64,000 nucleotides of DNA from contig NZ_CP047941.1 of assembly GCF_014279815.1 (NCBI RefSeq), forward strand, positions 248,001-312,000. The letters are read 5' to 3'. The notes under the pieces were generated by a model. That model was not told where the DNA came from. It was given only the letters and a program-made list of their open reading frames with translations, and searched no databases. Positions 34,539 through 43,972 of the stretch are shown piece after piece. Position 1 is the stretch's first letter. Each line of letters starts with the position of its first letter. The stretch is from Synechococcus sp. NOUM97013 (GTDB lineage: Bacteria; Cyanobacteriota; Cyanobacteriia; PCC-6307; Cyanobiaceae). The position numbers and the translations under genes were made by a program.

Positions 34539-36698
34539 TCATGTCACGGAGTTGATGGCATCCATGGCCACTGCGGCAATGGCCTGATCGCTTGCTTTGG
34601 GAAGCTGAACGTATTTGCCTCCGGCGGCTTCGGCCAGGTCTTTGCCCATGCCACTGCCGATGAATTTGCGTTCAGTGTCGATCACCAGCAGTTTGATCCC
34701 GAGCATGCGGTAGCGGCTGGCGACATCCAGCACCTCCTGTTTGAGGTCGGGCTTGTCTTCGCCCTCCAGTTCCGGTTGTCCAAGGGAGGCGCTGAGGGGC
34801 ACATTGCCGCGCCCGTCGGTGATGGCGACCACCACCACCTGACCCAGATCACCGGTGGCGAGCGCATTGGCGCCGACGCGGGCCGCCTGGGTGAGGCCGT
34901 GGGCCAGCGGTGAACCACCCCCACAGGGCATCGACTCCAGCCGTCTGCGGGCTGCTGTGATCGATCGCGTGGGCGGCAGCAGCACTTCAGCCTGATCGCC
35001 GCGGAAGGGGATCAGGGCCACTTCATCGCGATTTTCATAGGCCTCCGTCAGCAGACGGATCACGGCCCCTTTGGCGCTCTGCATCCGGTTCAGCGCCATG
35101 GAGCCACTGGCATCCACCAGAAAGATCACTAGCGCTCCAGCCTGACGCTGAAGAAGCTTGGCCCGCAGATCAGCTTCCTCCACGATCACGGTGCGATCCG
35201 GCTGCCGCTCGCGCCTGGCCTTCTGGTACGGCGCAGCGGCGCGCAGGGTGGCGTCGACCGCGATCCGACGGACCGGGCCGCGGGGCAGCATCGGCTTCAC
35301 GTAGCGGCCGCGGCTGTCGCTGAGCACCACGGAACGGCTGCCACTGCTGCCGCTTTTGCTCTTGGCGGCGTTGAACAACAGCAAGTCGGAGTCAATGGCC
35401 ACGGCTTCGGGATCGAGCATGAATTCCTCCGGCACCGCGGGTGGTGCCTGGTCTTCATCCGAGTCGTCGTCGTTGTTGTCGTCGTCCGTGTTGTCGTCGC
35501 TGTTGTCCTCGGGTTGATCGTCTTGATCCTGGTCAGATCCCTCCGGTGGCGGCGGCTGGTCCTCCGGGTTCTGTTCACCGGCGTCCGGTGGCGGCGGTGG
35601 CGTTTCGTCTTGAGGAGGCTCCGGCGGCGGTGGCGGCTCCATCTGCTGATCCGGGGGAGGCAGCTGGGAGGCCCGTGGTGCGATCACCAGGGCCACCGCC
35701 ACCTGCAGGTCCTCGGCGTCAACCTGATCCCGACCGCTCAGGGCGGCGTGGGCCTTGGCCACACGTACGGCATAGAGCTCGGAACGATGCCCTTCAACAC
35801 CACCGCGGATCGCTTCGGTGACAAGGTATTCGATTTGCTCACGACTGATCGACACATCCGGCAGCCACTGGCGGGCCAGCAACAGCTGGGTGGCGAGCGC
35901 GTCGGTGTCCTCTTTCCAGCGTTCCGCAAAACTGCGGCTGCACTGGCCATGACTGAGCACAGCGTTAGTGATCTCCACCCGCTGTTCGGTGCTCACCAGC
36001 TGATCGGCCGACAGGGCGATGGCAAAGCGGTCCAGCAGGTGGTCGCGGACGTTGCCTTCCTCCGGGTTGTAGGTCGCGATCAGCAGCGGTCTGCAGGGGT
36101 GGCTGAGACTTAAGCCTTCCCGTTCCACCTGGTTCTCGCCTGCGCCAACGGCTGCCAGCAGCAGATTGACGATGCCGTCGTCCAGCAGGTTGAGCTCATC
36201 GACGTAGAGCACTCCCCGGTGGGCTTCCGCCAGCAGGCCGGGCTGGAATACAGGGCTGCCGCTCGCCAGCGAGGCCGTCACATCGACGGCTCCCACCAGG
36301 CGATCTTCCGTGATGCCCAGCGGGACCTGCACAAAGGGAGCGGGAATCACCGTGGACGGCGGTTCGGTGCCGAGGGTTTCTCGGAGGCTGCTGCCCCATT
36401 CCTCCGGCCGTTTTGGATCCAAATTGCGCCCCGGTCCAATCGGCACCTGGGCATGGGCTGGGTCGAGAATTTCAATCGGTGGAAGCAAGGCATGAAGCCC
36501 CCTGGCCAGCACCGATTTGCCAGTGCCTCGGCCGCCGGCGATGATCACGCCTCCCAGTCCTGGATCCACAGCAGCCAGCATCAGGGCGAGCTTCAGCGTT
36601 CCATGGCCGGTGATCGCCGCCAACGGAAAGGCTCGGTTGGCTTGATCCATCGCTGCTGTGCTGGCCACGCCGCTGGCGACCCCTCCACCTGAAACCAT
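34539..36698 (-). CDS. chlD: Magnesium chelatase subunit D
   Basis: ChlD, with ChlI and ChlH, inserts Mg into protoporphyrin IX, the first chlorophyll-specific step. An AAA+ domain starts [20 protein letters not shown], with the modified Walker region [17 protein letters not shown]. It is followed by a proline-rich then very acidic linker and a C-terminal von Willebrand A domain with the MIDAS motif DASGSMA. The open frame runs up to 37247, but that extra part is antisense to folK. MVSGGG at 36698 gives 719 residues; MDQANRAF at 36650 (703 residues) is the other candidate. It is convergent with the Mce gene. Confidence 0.95.
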   Translation of the reverse strand: MVSGGGVASGVASTAAMDQANRAFPLAAITGHGTLKLALMLAAVDPGLGGVIIAGGRGTGKSVLARGLHALLPPIEILDPAHAQVPIGPGRNLDPKRPEEWGSSLRETLGTEPPSTVIPAPFVQVPLGITEDRLVGAVDVTASLASGSPVFQPGLLAEAHRGVLYVDELNLLDDGIVNLLLAAVGAGENQVEREGLSLSHPCRPLLIATYNPEEGNVRDHLLDRFAIALSADQLVSTEQRVEITNAVLSHGQCSRSFAERWKEDTDALATQLLLARQWLPDVSISREQIEYLVTEAIRGGVEGHRSELYAVRVAKAHAALSGRDQVDAEDLQVAVALVIAPRASQLPPPDQQMEPPPPPEPPQDETPPPPPDAGEQNPEDQPPPPEGSDQDQDDQPEDNSDDNTDDDNNDDDSDEDQAPPAVPEEFMLDPEAVAIDSDLLLFNAAKSKSGSSGSRSVVLSDSRGRYVKPMLPRGPVRRIAVDATLRAAAPYQKARRERQPDRTVIVEEADLRAKLLQRQAGALVIFLVDASGSMALNRMQSAKGAVIRLLTEAYENRDEVALIPFRGDQAEVLLPPTRSITAARRRLESMPCGGGSPLAHGLTQAARVGANALATGDLGQVVVVAITDGRGNVPLSASLGQPELEGEDKPDLKQEVLDVASRYRMLGIKLLVIDTERKFIGSGMGKDLAEAAGGKYVQLPKASDQAIAAVAMDAINSVT

Positions 36699-36719
36699 GA
36701 ACGTTTGCCGGCCCATCGC

Positions 36720-37229
36720 GTGAGCGCCAGTCTCGCTGATCAGGCTTGTTCTCTGGCAGTGGCGTTGGGGGCCAATCGTCCGAGTGCTGCGGGCAGCCCC
36801 CGACAGACCCTGATCCGCGTGCGTCCAGAGCTCGAAACGTTGCTGTGCGACTGGGCCCAGACCAGCCCTTCCCGCATCTGCTGTTCCTGGTCGCCTCTGC
36901 TCGAAACGGTTCCGGTGGGAGGGCCGCCGGGTCAGCCGATGTATTGCAACGCGGTGGTCTTGATCGGCGGTGTGCCTGGTCCTCCAGGGGTGGAGGCGGC
37001 GCTGGCGCTGCTGGATCGTCTTCAAGCGCTGGAGGCGCAGTACGGCCGTGATCGTGACCGGGAAGAGCGTTGGGGCCCCCGGTCCTTGGATCTGGATCTG
37101 CTCTTTTGGGGCGACTGGCGGTTGGAGCATCCCCGGCTGGTGTTGCCGCATCCACGCCTGCATCTCCGTTCCTTTGTGATGGAACCTCTGCTCGCGGCCA
37201 TGCAGCGCTCCACGCTCTGGCGCGCCTGA
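36720..37229 (+). CDS. folK: 2-amino-4-hydroxy-6-hydroxymethyldihydropteridine pyrophosphokinase
   Basis: FolK transfers pyrophosphate from ATP to the pterin alcohol in folate synthesis. Family signatures are [16 protein letters not shown] near the start, YCNAVVLI, and [15 protein letters not shown] with [16 protein letters not shown]. The start is either GTG 36720 (chosen, 169 residues) or TTG 36705. It is divergent from chlD, with only about 20 bases between starts, so promoters must lie inside the coding regions. Its stop abuts the convergent exporter gene, which ends at 37231. Confidence 0.9.
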   Translation: MSASLADQACSLAVALGANRPSAAGSPRQTLIRVRPELETLLCDWAQTSPSRICCSWSPLLETVPVGGPPGQPMYCNAVVLIGGVPGPPGVEAALALLDRLQALEAQYGRDRDREERWGPRSLDLDLLFWGDWRLEHPRLVLPHPRLHLRSFVMEPLLAAMQRSTLWRA

Positions 37230-37230
37230 G

Positions 37231-38964
37231 TCAGCTGCCAGCCGCAACCGTCCCGAGGTCGATCACGACATCGGCCAGGGTCAACAAATCCGGGTCGTGG
37301 CTGCTCACGAGCACCAGACGCTGCCTGGACCGTTCTTGAATTACCTCGCGCACCTGGGCTGCAGCGACAGCGTCCAGAAACGCAGTTGGTTCATCGAGCA
37401 CGTCCACCGGCCGGTCCCGTAGCCAGGCGCGTAACAGTCCGAGTCGGTGAATCTCTCCACCGGAAAAGGGGCTCTGGGCCAGAGCCATCGGGGCCTCTAG
37501 GCCTTCCGGACGATCCAGCAGATGCGCAAGCCCCAGGCAGTGCAGCCAGCTGGCGATCGTGGCGTCCGGCAGCTCGCGGCCCAGGAGCAGGTTGTCGCGC
37601 AGGCTGGCCTCAAACAGCGCTGCATGCTGGGGCGCGCAGGCCATCAATTGATGCAGTTGCCTGGCGCCCGCTGGCCCCGAGAGCTGCCAGCGGGCGCTGT
37701 CGCAGGTGATGGTCCAGGCACTGTGTTCCTCCTCCTGCAAGCCGCTGATCTGATCCAGCAGGGTGGTCTTGCCGCAACCCGAGGGCCCTGTCACCGCAAT
37801 CAGCTGGTTGGAGCGCAGGCGCAGGCTTTGGGGTCTGCCGTCCTGTTTCGTGGTGCTGCACCAGTCCAGCTGCGTCCAGCGGCTGCCATCCAGCGTTGTG
37901 AGTGCAGGACCATCCAGAACCATGCCCGTGACCTGTTCTGGACCTGGGCGCAGTTGCTCGCGGCGCAGGCAGAGGGCTTCATAGCCGGGGAGGTTGCCCA
38001 GGCACAGACGCCGGGCCTGGACCACACCACTCAGGGAGGATCCGGCTCGGTAGGCCAGCACCAGGGTGGTGGTGAGCACCTCGGCGGTCAGGGCGTCACC
38101 TTGCAGGAGCAGCCAGAGGCTGGCGATCGCCACCACGAGCGTGTCGCGCCAGGCGTTGTAGCCCGCGCGGCGGCGCACCCGTTCGCGCAGCAGCCATCGC
38201 CCCTTGGCGGTTTCCTGCGCAAACCGATCCAGGAGCCAGTGTTCGGCTGCCGCCGCTCGCACGGCCTTGAGGCCATGCAGGCCATCGCCCACGGTGCGCT
38301 GCAGTGCGGCATTCAGGCGGCTCTGAATTCGGCCCAGACTCCAGCTTCCCGATCGCTGCAACAGTGCGGCGATGGCGGTGGCCATCAGGGCCATCAGCAG
38401 TGGCCAGGCGGCGGTCCGACCCACCAGCAGCACGCTGGCCAGGTAGATCACCATTGCCAGCAGGGCCTGCAGCATGCGCACCGCCTGGTCCATGCCCAGG
38501 GCGGTGCGGTTGATGTCGGCCATGAGCAACGCCAGCAAATCGCCGCGGCCGAGTTGATCCAGCTGGTTTGAGGATGCTGAGAACACCTGTTGCAGCAGTT
38601 GCTGGCGCAGGCGATCCGTGAAACCGGAGCGCAGGCGTTCCCGGCTCACAGCCACGCGTCCCTGGATCAGTCCGCGCAGGAGGATCAGAGCCACCAGCAG
38701 GGCCAGGCTTGCCGTCAGCGGCAGGCTGACGTTCAGCCCCTGCATCGCGTTGGTGTTCGATTCATTGCCCAGCAACAACGTGATGGCCAGCCCCAGCCCT
38801 GCGATGTCCAGCACACTGCTGACCGCACTCAATCCGGCCAGGCGGCTCAGATGGCCCCATCCCGCCTCCTGGGCCAGTGCCTTGAGCAGCTGCAGCTGCC
38901 GCCGCCGGGGCAACACGGTGGGTGCCGTTGTGGGGGCAGCGGTGGTCGGCGCGTGATCGTGCAA
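37231..38964 (-). CDS. ABC exporter with fused membrane and ATPase domains
   Basis: The 577 residues comprise a six-span membrane domain (about residues 40-310) and an ATPase domain with Walker [12 protein letters not shown], a deviating signature [16 protein letters not shown], and Walker [15 protein letters not shown]. The organisation is that of MsbA/LapB-like half exporters that dimerise. The substrate is unknown. A weak Q-loop region ([20 protein letters not shown]) follows normal exporter patterns. It is convergent with folK and divergent from the NUDIX gene. Confidence 0.85.
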   Translation of the reverse strand: MHDHAPTTAAPTTAPTVLPRRRQLQLLKALAQEAGWGHLSRLAGLSAVSSVLDIAGLGLAITLLLGNESNTNAMQGLNVSLPLTASLALLVALILLRGLIQGRVAVSRERLRSGFTDRLRQQLLQQVFSASSNQLDQLGRGDLLALLMADINRTALGMDQAVRMLQALLAMVIYLASVLLVGRTAAWPLLMALMATAIAALLQRSGSWSLGRIQSRLNAALQRTVGDGLHGLKAVRAAAAEHWLLDRFAQETAKGRWLLRERVRRRAGYNAWRDTLVVAIASLWLLLQGDALTAEVLTTTLVLAYRAGSSLSGVVQARRLCLGNLPGYEALCLRREQLRPGPEQVTGMVLDGPALTTLDGSRWTQLDWCSTTKQDGRPQSLRLRSNQLIAVTGPSGCGKTTLLDQISGLQEEEHSAWTITCDSARWQLSGPAGARQLHQLMACAPQHAALFEASLRDNLLLGRELPDATIASWLHCLGLAHLLDRPEGLEAPMALAQSPFSGGEIHRLGLLRAWLRDRPVDVLDEPTAFLDAVAAAQVREVIQERSRQRLVLVSSHDPDLLTLADVVIDLGTVAAGS

Positions 38965-39015
38965 GGACGGGTGGCCCAGCCGGTGATGTGCTGACGATCC
39001 TGCCGCGCAACCGCC

Positions 39016-39603
39016 ATGCTGGTGCCCGCTTTGCTCTCTCTCATGGCATCACTGCCGGCCCCTGAGCCCTACGAGCTTCTGGAGACCATCGAAGCCCTGG
39101 ATGCCCGCAAGGTGCGCTTTGAGCGCAATCGCATCAAGTTGCCCATGGGGGTGGAGGGCACCTTCGGGATCATTCGCCATCCCGGCGCATCCCTCGCCGT
39201 GCCGATCACCAATGACGGTCAGGTGGTGGTGCTGCGTCAGTACCGCTTTGCCGTTCAGGCGCGATTGCTGGAATTTCCAGCCGGCACGTTGGAGGAGGGG
39301 GAAGATCCGCTGGAGTCCATGCAGCGGGAACTCGGGGAAGAGGCCGGTTACAGCGCGGCCCGCTGGGACGCCCTTGGTCCGATGCTTCCCTGCCCCGGGT
39401 ATTCCGATGAGGTGATCCACTGCTTCCTCGCCAGGGATCTCACGGCACTGGAGAACCCGCCTGCAGGCGATGACGATGAAGACCTGGAGGTTGTGCTGAT
39501 GCGTCCAGCGGAGCTGGATGCCCGCCTGGCCTCAGGAGAGGAGTGGCTGGATGGCAAGAGCGTCACCGCCTGGTATCGCGCCAAACAACTGCTCAATCTC
39601 TGA
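39016..39603 (+). CDS. NUDIX hydrolase, ADP-ribose pyrophosphatase-like
   Basis: The NUDIX box is complete: GTLEEGEDPLESMQRELGEE followed by AGY, with REL-x-EE metal-binding glutamates. The preceding VVLRQYRFAVQARLLEFPAG is typical of ADP-ribose/nucleoside-diphosphate-sugar pyrophosphatases. The start is ATG 39016, with ATG 39043 as an alternative. The gene is followed 14 bases later by a photolyase gene, probably in one transcript. Confidence 0.9.
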   Translation: MLVPALLSLMASLPAPEPYELLETIEALDARKVRFERNRIKLPMGVEGTFGIIRHPGASLAVPITNDGQVVVLRQYRFAVQARLLEFPAGTLEEGEDPLESMQRELGEEAGYSAARWDALGPMLPCPGYSDEVIHCFLARDLTALENPPAGDDDEDLEVVLMRPAELDARLASGEEWLDGKSVTAWYRAKQLLNL

Positions 39604-39617
39604 TCAAGACCATTCCG

Positions 39618-41096
39618 ATGACCGCTCCCCGCACGCTTTTCTGGCACCGTCGCGATCTTCGCCTGGCGGACAACACCGGCCTGCAGGCGGCTGCGGCCCT
39701 TGGGCCTGCGGTCACCGGGGTGTATGTCCTGGACCCCGCCATTCTCAATCCACCCGCTGAGCTGCCGCCGATGGCGCCGGCGCGTCTCTGGTTTCTGGTG
39801 GAGAGCCTGGTGGAACTGCAGCAGCGTTGGCGCGACGCTGGCAGTCGTCTGCTGGTGGTGGCCGGGGATCCGGTGCAGCGTCTGCCGCTGCTGGCCTCGC
39901 TTCTGGAGGCCGCGGCGGTGGTCTGGAGTCGGGACGTGGAGCCCTACGCGCGCGAGCGCGACCGTCAGGTGGCGCGGGCTCTGCAGGCCTCCGGCCGCAA
40001 GGTGCTGGTCGACTGGGATCAGCTGCTGGTGGCTCCGGAGCTGCTCAAGACCGGCGGCGGTGATCCATACCGCGTCTATGGCCCCTTCTTGCGCAACTGG
40101 CGTGGACAGGTGGAGCGCAGCGAACCTGGCACCGTCGATGCTCCGACGGGGTTGATCGATCTGGATGCCGGCAGTCTGGAGGCATTGCAGACGGCTGCGG
40201 GTGAGCTCGGTCGCCTCTGCGCTGAAGGACAGCGCGAACTGGAGCAGCTCCGCTCCGGCCATGGCTTCCAGGGCACGGACCTCTGCCCCTGCCGTCCCGG
40301 TGAAGCGGCGGCGGCGGGACAGTTGGCTGCGTTCGTCGATGGTCCGCTGCTGGGTTACGAGCCGGATCGCAATTTCCCTGGGATGCCCGGCACGTCGTTT
40401 CTGAGCGCTGCTCTGAGTGTGGGCACCGTCAGCCCTCGCCAGGCCTGGTGCGCCGCTCAGGAGATCAAGGACGTGGCACGCAGTGATGAGCAGCGTCACG
40501 CCATCACCGTGTGGGAGCAGGAGCTGGGTTGGCGCGAGTTCTACCAGCAGGCGCTGTTTCACTTTCCTGAATTGGCGGATGGGCCCTACCGGGAGCAATG
40601 GCGTCGCTTCCCTTGGGACAACAACGAAGACTGGTTTGATTTCTGGAAGGACGGTCAGACCGGCATGCCGATCATTGATGCGGCGATGCGTCAGCTTAAT
40701 CAGACCGGTTGGATGCACAATCGCTGCCGCATGATCGTGGCCTCCTTTCTGGTCAAAGACCTGATCTGCGACTGGCGCTGGGGAGAACGCGCCTTCATGG
40801 AGCTGGAGGTGGATGGTGACCTTGCCGCCAACAACGGTGGCTGGCAGTGGAGTGCCAGCAGCGGCATGGATCCCAAACCTCTGCGCATCTTCAACCCCGC
40901 GACGCAGTCAACGAAGTTTGATGCGGATGGTGAGTACATCCGGCGATGGTTGCCGGAGCTTCGCCATGTGAACACCAAGGATCTGCTCAGCGGTGAGATC
41001 GGCGCTCTGGAGCGTCGCGGTTATCCCGAACCGCTGATCGATCACAAGAAGCAGCAGGCCCGCTTCAAAGCGCTCTACGCCACGATCCGATCGTGA
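39618..41096 (+). CDS. phr: Deoxyribodipyrimidine photolyase (CPD class I)
   Basis: This light-driven DNA repair enzyme has an N-terminal antenna domain starting TLFWHRRDLRLADNTGL and a C-terminal FAD domain. Signature segments are WEQELGWREFYQQ, GQTGMPIIDAAMRQL, TGWMHNRCRMIVASFLVKDL and DLAANNGGWQWSASSG with DPKPLRIFNP. In class I enzymes these bind FAD and the thymine dimer. ATG 39618 gives the expected start and 492 residues; the frame upstream to 39543 overlaps the NUDIX gene and is not conserved. It is convergent with the DegT gene. Confidence 0.95.
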   Translation: MTAPRTLFWHRRDLRLADNTGLQAAAALGPAVTGVYVLDPAILNPPAELPPMAPARLWFLVESLVELQQRWRDAGSRLLVVAGDPVQRLPLLASLLEAAAVVWSRDVEPYARERDRQVARALQASGRKVLVDWDQLLVAPELLKTGGGDPYRVYGPFLRNWRGQVERSEPGTVDAPTGLIDLDAGSLEALQTAAGELGRLCAEGQRELEQLRSGHGFQGTDLCPCRPGEAAAAGQLAAFVDGPLLGYEPDRNFPGMPGTSFLSAALSVGTVSPRQAWCAAQEIKDVARSDEQRHAITVWEQELGWREFYQQALFHFPELADGPYREQWRRFPWDNNEDWFDFWKDGQTGMPIIDAAMRQLNQTGWMHNRCRMIVASFLVKDLICDWRWGERAFMELEVDGDLAANNGGWQWSASSGMDPKPLRIFNPATQSTKFDADGEYIRRWLPELRHVNTKDLLSGEIGALERRGYPEPLIDHKKQQARFKALYATIRS

Positions 41097-41099
41097 AGC

Positions 41100-42323
41100 T
41101 CAGGCGGCGACCTGGCAGGCCTGATCGCTGGTTGAGGGGCGTTGCTTGAGAAGGCCGCGCAACACGGAGATCACCTGGTTCTGCTGGTCTTCGGAAAGTT
41201 CAGGGAAGATCGGCAGGCTCAGCACTTCACTGCAGAGCTGTTCGGTCACAGGGAAACTGCCGGCCGCGAGATTCAGATCCGCGTAGGCCGGTTGGCGGTG
41301 AATGGGGATTGGGTAATAGATGATTGTGTTCACTCCCTGGTCCTGCAGGCTCTGTTTCAGCCAATCGCGGCAGCGGCTGCTGGGCAGACCGAACTCACTG
41401 GGAGTGTCGCTGCATTGACCCGCGCAATGGTTTTGTCCGTCGGGACAGAGGCTCACGCGCACCACAAATTGGTTCCAGCCATGGCCACAGCCCTGGGCTG
41501 GGTCAGGCAGCTGCAGTCCATCGAGATCAGCGAGGGCTTCGTGGTAGCGCGCTGCGATGGCCGAGCGTTTGGCAACCCATCCGTTCAAGTGCGGCAGCTT
41601 CACGTTCAGGACGGCGGCCTGCAACGCATCGAGCCGGCTGTTGTAGCCGAGCTCGGTGTGCAGATAGCGGCGCGGCATGCCATGCACCGCCAGTTCCCGC
41701 ATGCGCTGGGCGATGGCGGCGTCATGACAGGTCACAGCACCACCATCACCGGCAGCACCAAGATTTTTGGTGGGGAAGAAGCTGAAGCAACCCACGTCCC
41801 CCCAGCTGCCGACAGGGCGTTGATCCCACGCGGCACCGGTGGCTTGGGCGCAATCCTCCACCACCTTCAGGTGGTGTTTCTGGGCAATGGCCATCAGACT
41901 GGTCATGTCCACAGGACGCCCGAACAGATGCACGGGGATCAGCACTTTCGTCGCTGATGTGATCGCTGCTTCGATCTGCTCCAGATCAATCAGATAGGTG
42001 TTCGGGTCCACATCCACGAACACCGGAGTGGCTCCCACCGCACTGATCGCCTCTGCGGTGGCAAAGAAGCTGAAGGAGGCGGTGATCACCTCATCGCCAG
42101 GTCCGATGCCAAGGCCTCGGAGAGCCAGGATCAGCGCATCGGTGCCGCTGTTGCAGCCCACGGCATGGGGCGTCCCAACAGCAGCGGCGAACGCGGTTTC
42201 AAACGACTTGATGTCGGGGCCGCCGATGTACTGGCCGCTGCGCAGCACCCGCAGCACGGCTTCATCGAGTTCCGGTCCCAGATCGGCAAGTTGCTGACTG
42301 AGACTGAAGGGAGGCACCTGCAT
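41100..42323 (-). CDS. DegT/DnrJ/EryC1/StrS-family sugar aminotransferase
   Basis: A PLP enzyme of 407 residues starting VPPFSLSQQLADLGPELDEA, with CNSGTDALILALRGLGIGPG, VVEDCAQATGA and the Schiff-base lysine in SFFPTKNLGAAGDGG. It belongs to the group that aminates 3- or 4-keto nucleotide sugars (WbpE/DegT). It lies far from the glycan island, between photolyase and a redoxin gene, and could serve LPS or S-layer sugars. It is a further possible back-up for the broken legC. The substrate is unknown. Confidence 0.88.
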   Translation of the reverse strand: MQVPPFSLSQQLADLGPELDEAVLRVLRSGQYIGGPDIKSFETAFAAAVGTPHAVGCNSGTDALILALRGLGIGPGDEVITASFSFFATAEAISAVGATPVFVDVDPNTYLIDLEQIEAAITSATKVLIPVHLFGRPVDMTSLMAIAQKHHLKVVEDCAQATGAAWDQRPVGSWGDVGCFSFFPTKNLGAAGDGGAVTCHDAAIAQRMRELAVHGMPRRYLHTELGYNSRLDALQAAVLNVKLPHLNGWVAKRSAIAARYHEALADLDGLQLPDPAQGCGHGWNQFVVRVSLCPDGQNHCAGQCSDTPSEFGLPSSRCRDWLKQSLQDQGVNTIIYYPIPIHRQPAYADLNLAAGSFPVTEQLCSEVLSLPIFPELSEDQQNQVISVLRGLLKQRPSTSDQACQVAA

Positions 42324-42332
42324 GGAGGCACA

Positions 42333-42950
42333 TTAAGCCGGTGTCCCGAACCATGGGGGTTCCTGTCCGGGATGCCACTTGATGTTGCAGCCGATGGAGG
42401 GCTGCTGGCGTTCACTCACCGCCTCTCCCTTCAGAACGGCATCGAGGGCGGCCCGTAGATCGCGACTATCCAGGGGAACCGCGTTGCCGGGACGACTGGC
42501 GTCCAGTTGGCCGCGATAGCGCAGGGTCTGACGGTTGCTGGCGTCGGGGGCGAACAGAAAAAACTCAGGTGTGCAGGCGCCCTGGAGGGCCTTGGCCAGG
42601 GTCTGCTGCTCATCCAGCAGGTAAGGGAAGCTCCATCCGTGCTGCATGGCTTGGTGTCGTAGCCCCTCGGGGCCGTCCTGGGGGTGCGTGGTGAGGCTGT
42701 TGCTGGCGATGCCGATCAGTGTCACCGCGCTGCCGTAGTTGTGTTCCAGCCGGCTCAGTTCCGGTTCCACATGCTTCACGAAGGGGCAGTGGGCGCAGAG
42801 CAGCATCAACAGCACGGGCCTTGAGGGCAGTTCCGCGTCGCTCAATATTTCCGGGGCCGATCCACCCTCTAGGCGGCCGCTGACCCGGGCCAACTGGAAC
42901 GCCGGCAATGGCGTGCCAAGCGGAAGCATCGTGGAGGGAGTGAGAGCCAT
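42333..42950 (-). CDS. Thioredoxin-fold protein (AhpC/TlpA-like redoxin)
   Basis: The 205-residue protein has the redox motif C-A-H-C in MLLCAHCPFVKHVEPELSRL, then GIASNSLTTHPQD and CTPEFFLFAPDAS, the pattern of the alkyl-hydroperoxide-reductase/thiol-specific antioxidant-like family often named thioredoxin family protein. No signal peptide is seen, so it is probably cytosolic. It lies 9 bases upstream of the DegT gene on the same strand, and divergent from the next gene. The target is unknown. Confidence 0.82.
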   Translation of the reverse strand: MALTPSTMLPLGTPLPAFQLARVSGRLEGGSAPEILSDAELPSRPVLLMLLCAHCPFVKHVEPELSRLEHNYGSAVTLIGIASNSLTTHPQDGPEGLRHQAMQHGWSFPYLLDEQQTLAKALQGACTPEFFLFAPDASNRQTLRYRGQLDASRPGNAVPLDSRDLRAALDAVLKGEAVSERQQPSIGCNIKWHPGQEPPWFGTPA

Positions 42951-43043
42951 GACACCCAGCCGAAAATCGCTGCACTGGTGGTCATCCTCCGCCAGACTCC
43001 GGCCCTGCTGGTCAGTGATCGCGTGCGCAGGCGTGCTCTGGTG

Positions 43044-43541
43044 ATGGGATTCCCCGGCCTGGCCCTGGCTCTCGTGCTCATGGGCTGTTCAGCCAGGACG
43101 GGTCCCAGCTGGAAGGTGTTCCCGCTGTCCAGACGCAGTCCCCATGACGGCCTGGCGGTGGTCAGTCAGCCCGATGGCTTTGGCCTTCATCTCTTTTTGG
43201 AGACGGACACCAGTGATCCGGAGCGATGCGAACCCCGCTGGTTCCCGGACGCCGCGCGATTGTTCAACGGCAATGGCACCGCTCCGTTCAGTGCTGGCTT
43301 GGCGCCTCGCGACGAGTTCTTCGCTGTGGTGCGTCGCAAGGAGGTTCGCGCGGCGCTGCAGAACGAACTGAAAGCGCTGTGTGCGCAACGGGCCCCGCAG
43401 GCGCGCTGGCAGTGGACGGATCCTCCGACTCAGGCCTCTGAGGTGATTCCGGTGCTGTTGCCGGCTTATGAGGGGGAGGATCTGCTCACTGATCCGGCCG
43501 AGGAACAGCAGCGTGAAAAGGCGTTGCTGGGGGAGAGTTAG
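43044..43541 (+). CDS. Putative lipoprotein of unknown function
   Basis: From ATG 43044 the protein starts with a short hydrophobic stretch, GLALALVLMGCS, that ends in a possible lipobox. The frame extends upstream to 42978 with a basic segment, which would also give a signal peptide. Later segments, such as CEPRWFPDAARLFNGNGTAPF, are not recognised. The length is about 165 residues. The stop overlaps the convergent photolyase-like gene by four bases. No function can be given. Confidence 0.6.
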   Translation: MGFPGLALALVLMGCSARTGPSWKVFPLSRRSPHDGLAVVSQPDGFGLHLFLETDTSDPERCEPRWFPDAARLFNGNGTAPFSAGLAPRDEFFAVVRRKEVRAALQNELKALCAQRAPQARWQWTDPPTQASEVIPVLLPAYEGEDLLTDPAEEQQREKALLGES

Positions 43542-43966
43542 AACCCTTCCCAGACGACAGGTTCCGCTTCACGCCAGTAGCGACTGAATCGGCCGAGCCT
43601 CGGTGGCCGCGGTAGTTGCACGAACGGCTCCGGTTCCAGCAATTCCAGATCGATCTGACCGTCAATCGCAGCCGCGATGCGCTCTAGGCGTGGATCCACC
43701 GGCAAGCTGCTGATCACTCCGTCGGCGTTGTGGCGTTTGGCGAATGCGATCACCTCCTCGGCGACGTCGCCTTTGCGCAGCGTCAGTGGCAGGTCAAGCG
43801 CGCTTTCGTAGAGAAATCCAAGGCGCTTGCGACTGATGCTGGCTGTCCGGATCCAGTGGGAGTCGAACACAAACAGTGCCGGAGTGCCCGGGTAGGCGAT
43901 CAGAGCGGGATTGCTGGGGCCCAGAGCTTCCTCATGCACCCAGAGAATCGGTTGTTGAAAGGTCAT
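43538..43966 (-). CDS. Free-standing photolyase/cryptochrome N-terminal alpha/beta-like domain
   Basis: The 142-residue protein resembles only the N-terminal antenna domain of photolyases: ILWVHEEALGPSNPALIAY, PALFVFDSHWIR, LGFLYESALDLPLTLRKGDV and EVIAFAKRHNADGVIS follow the order of WHRRDLRLxDNPAL, PVFVFDP, FLxESLxDL and the RGDP segments. It lies 6 bases downstream of the gene for a matching FAD domain, so the two would form a split photolyase in reversed gene order. ATG 43966 is preferred over the GTG just before it. Confidence 0.65.
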   Translation of the reverse strand: MTFQQPILWVHEEALGPSNPALIAYPGTPALFVFDSHWIRTASISRKRLGFLYESALDLPLTLRKGDVAEEVIAFAKRHNADGVISSLPVDPRLERIAAAIDGQIDLELLEPEPFVQLPRPPRLGRFSRYWREAEPVVWEGF

Positions 43967-43972
43967 CACGGG

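Noticed and set aside
35455-35530. Trinucleotide-like repeat (GTCGTC/GTTGTC)
   Set aside because: It is the coding sequence of the acidic Asp/Asn-rich linker of ChlD, a known family feature, not an independent repeat.
36699-37247. N-terminal extension of chlD in the open frame
   Set aside because: It is antisense to folK and lacks similarity to ChlD; the family start lies at 36698 or 36650.
37522-38571. A 349-residue plus-strand open frame
   Set aside because: Antisense to the ABC exporter, with a Gln/Gly/His-rich sequence and no domain.
39348-40718. A 456-residue minus-strand open frame
   Set aside because: Antisense to the NUDIX and photolyase genes, with no recognisable motif and a low-complexity His/Arg/Gln composition.
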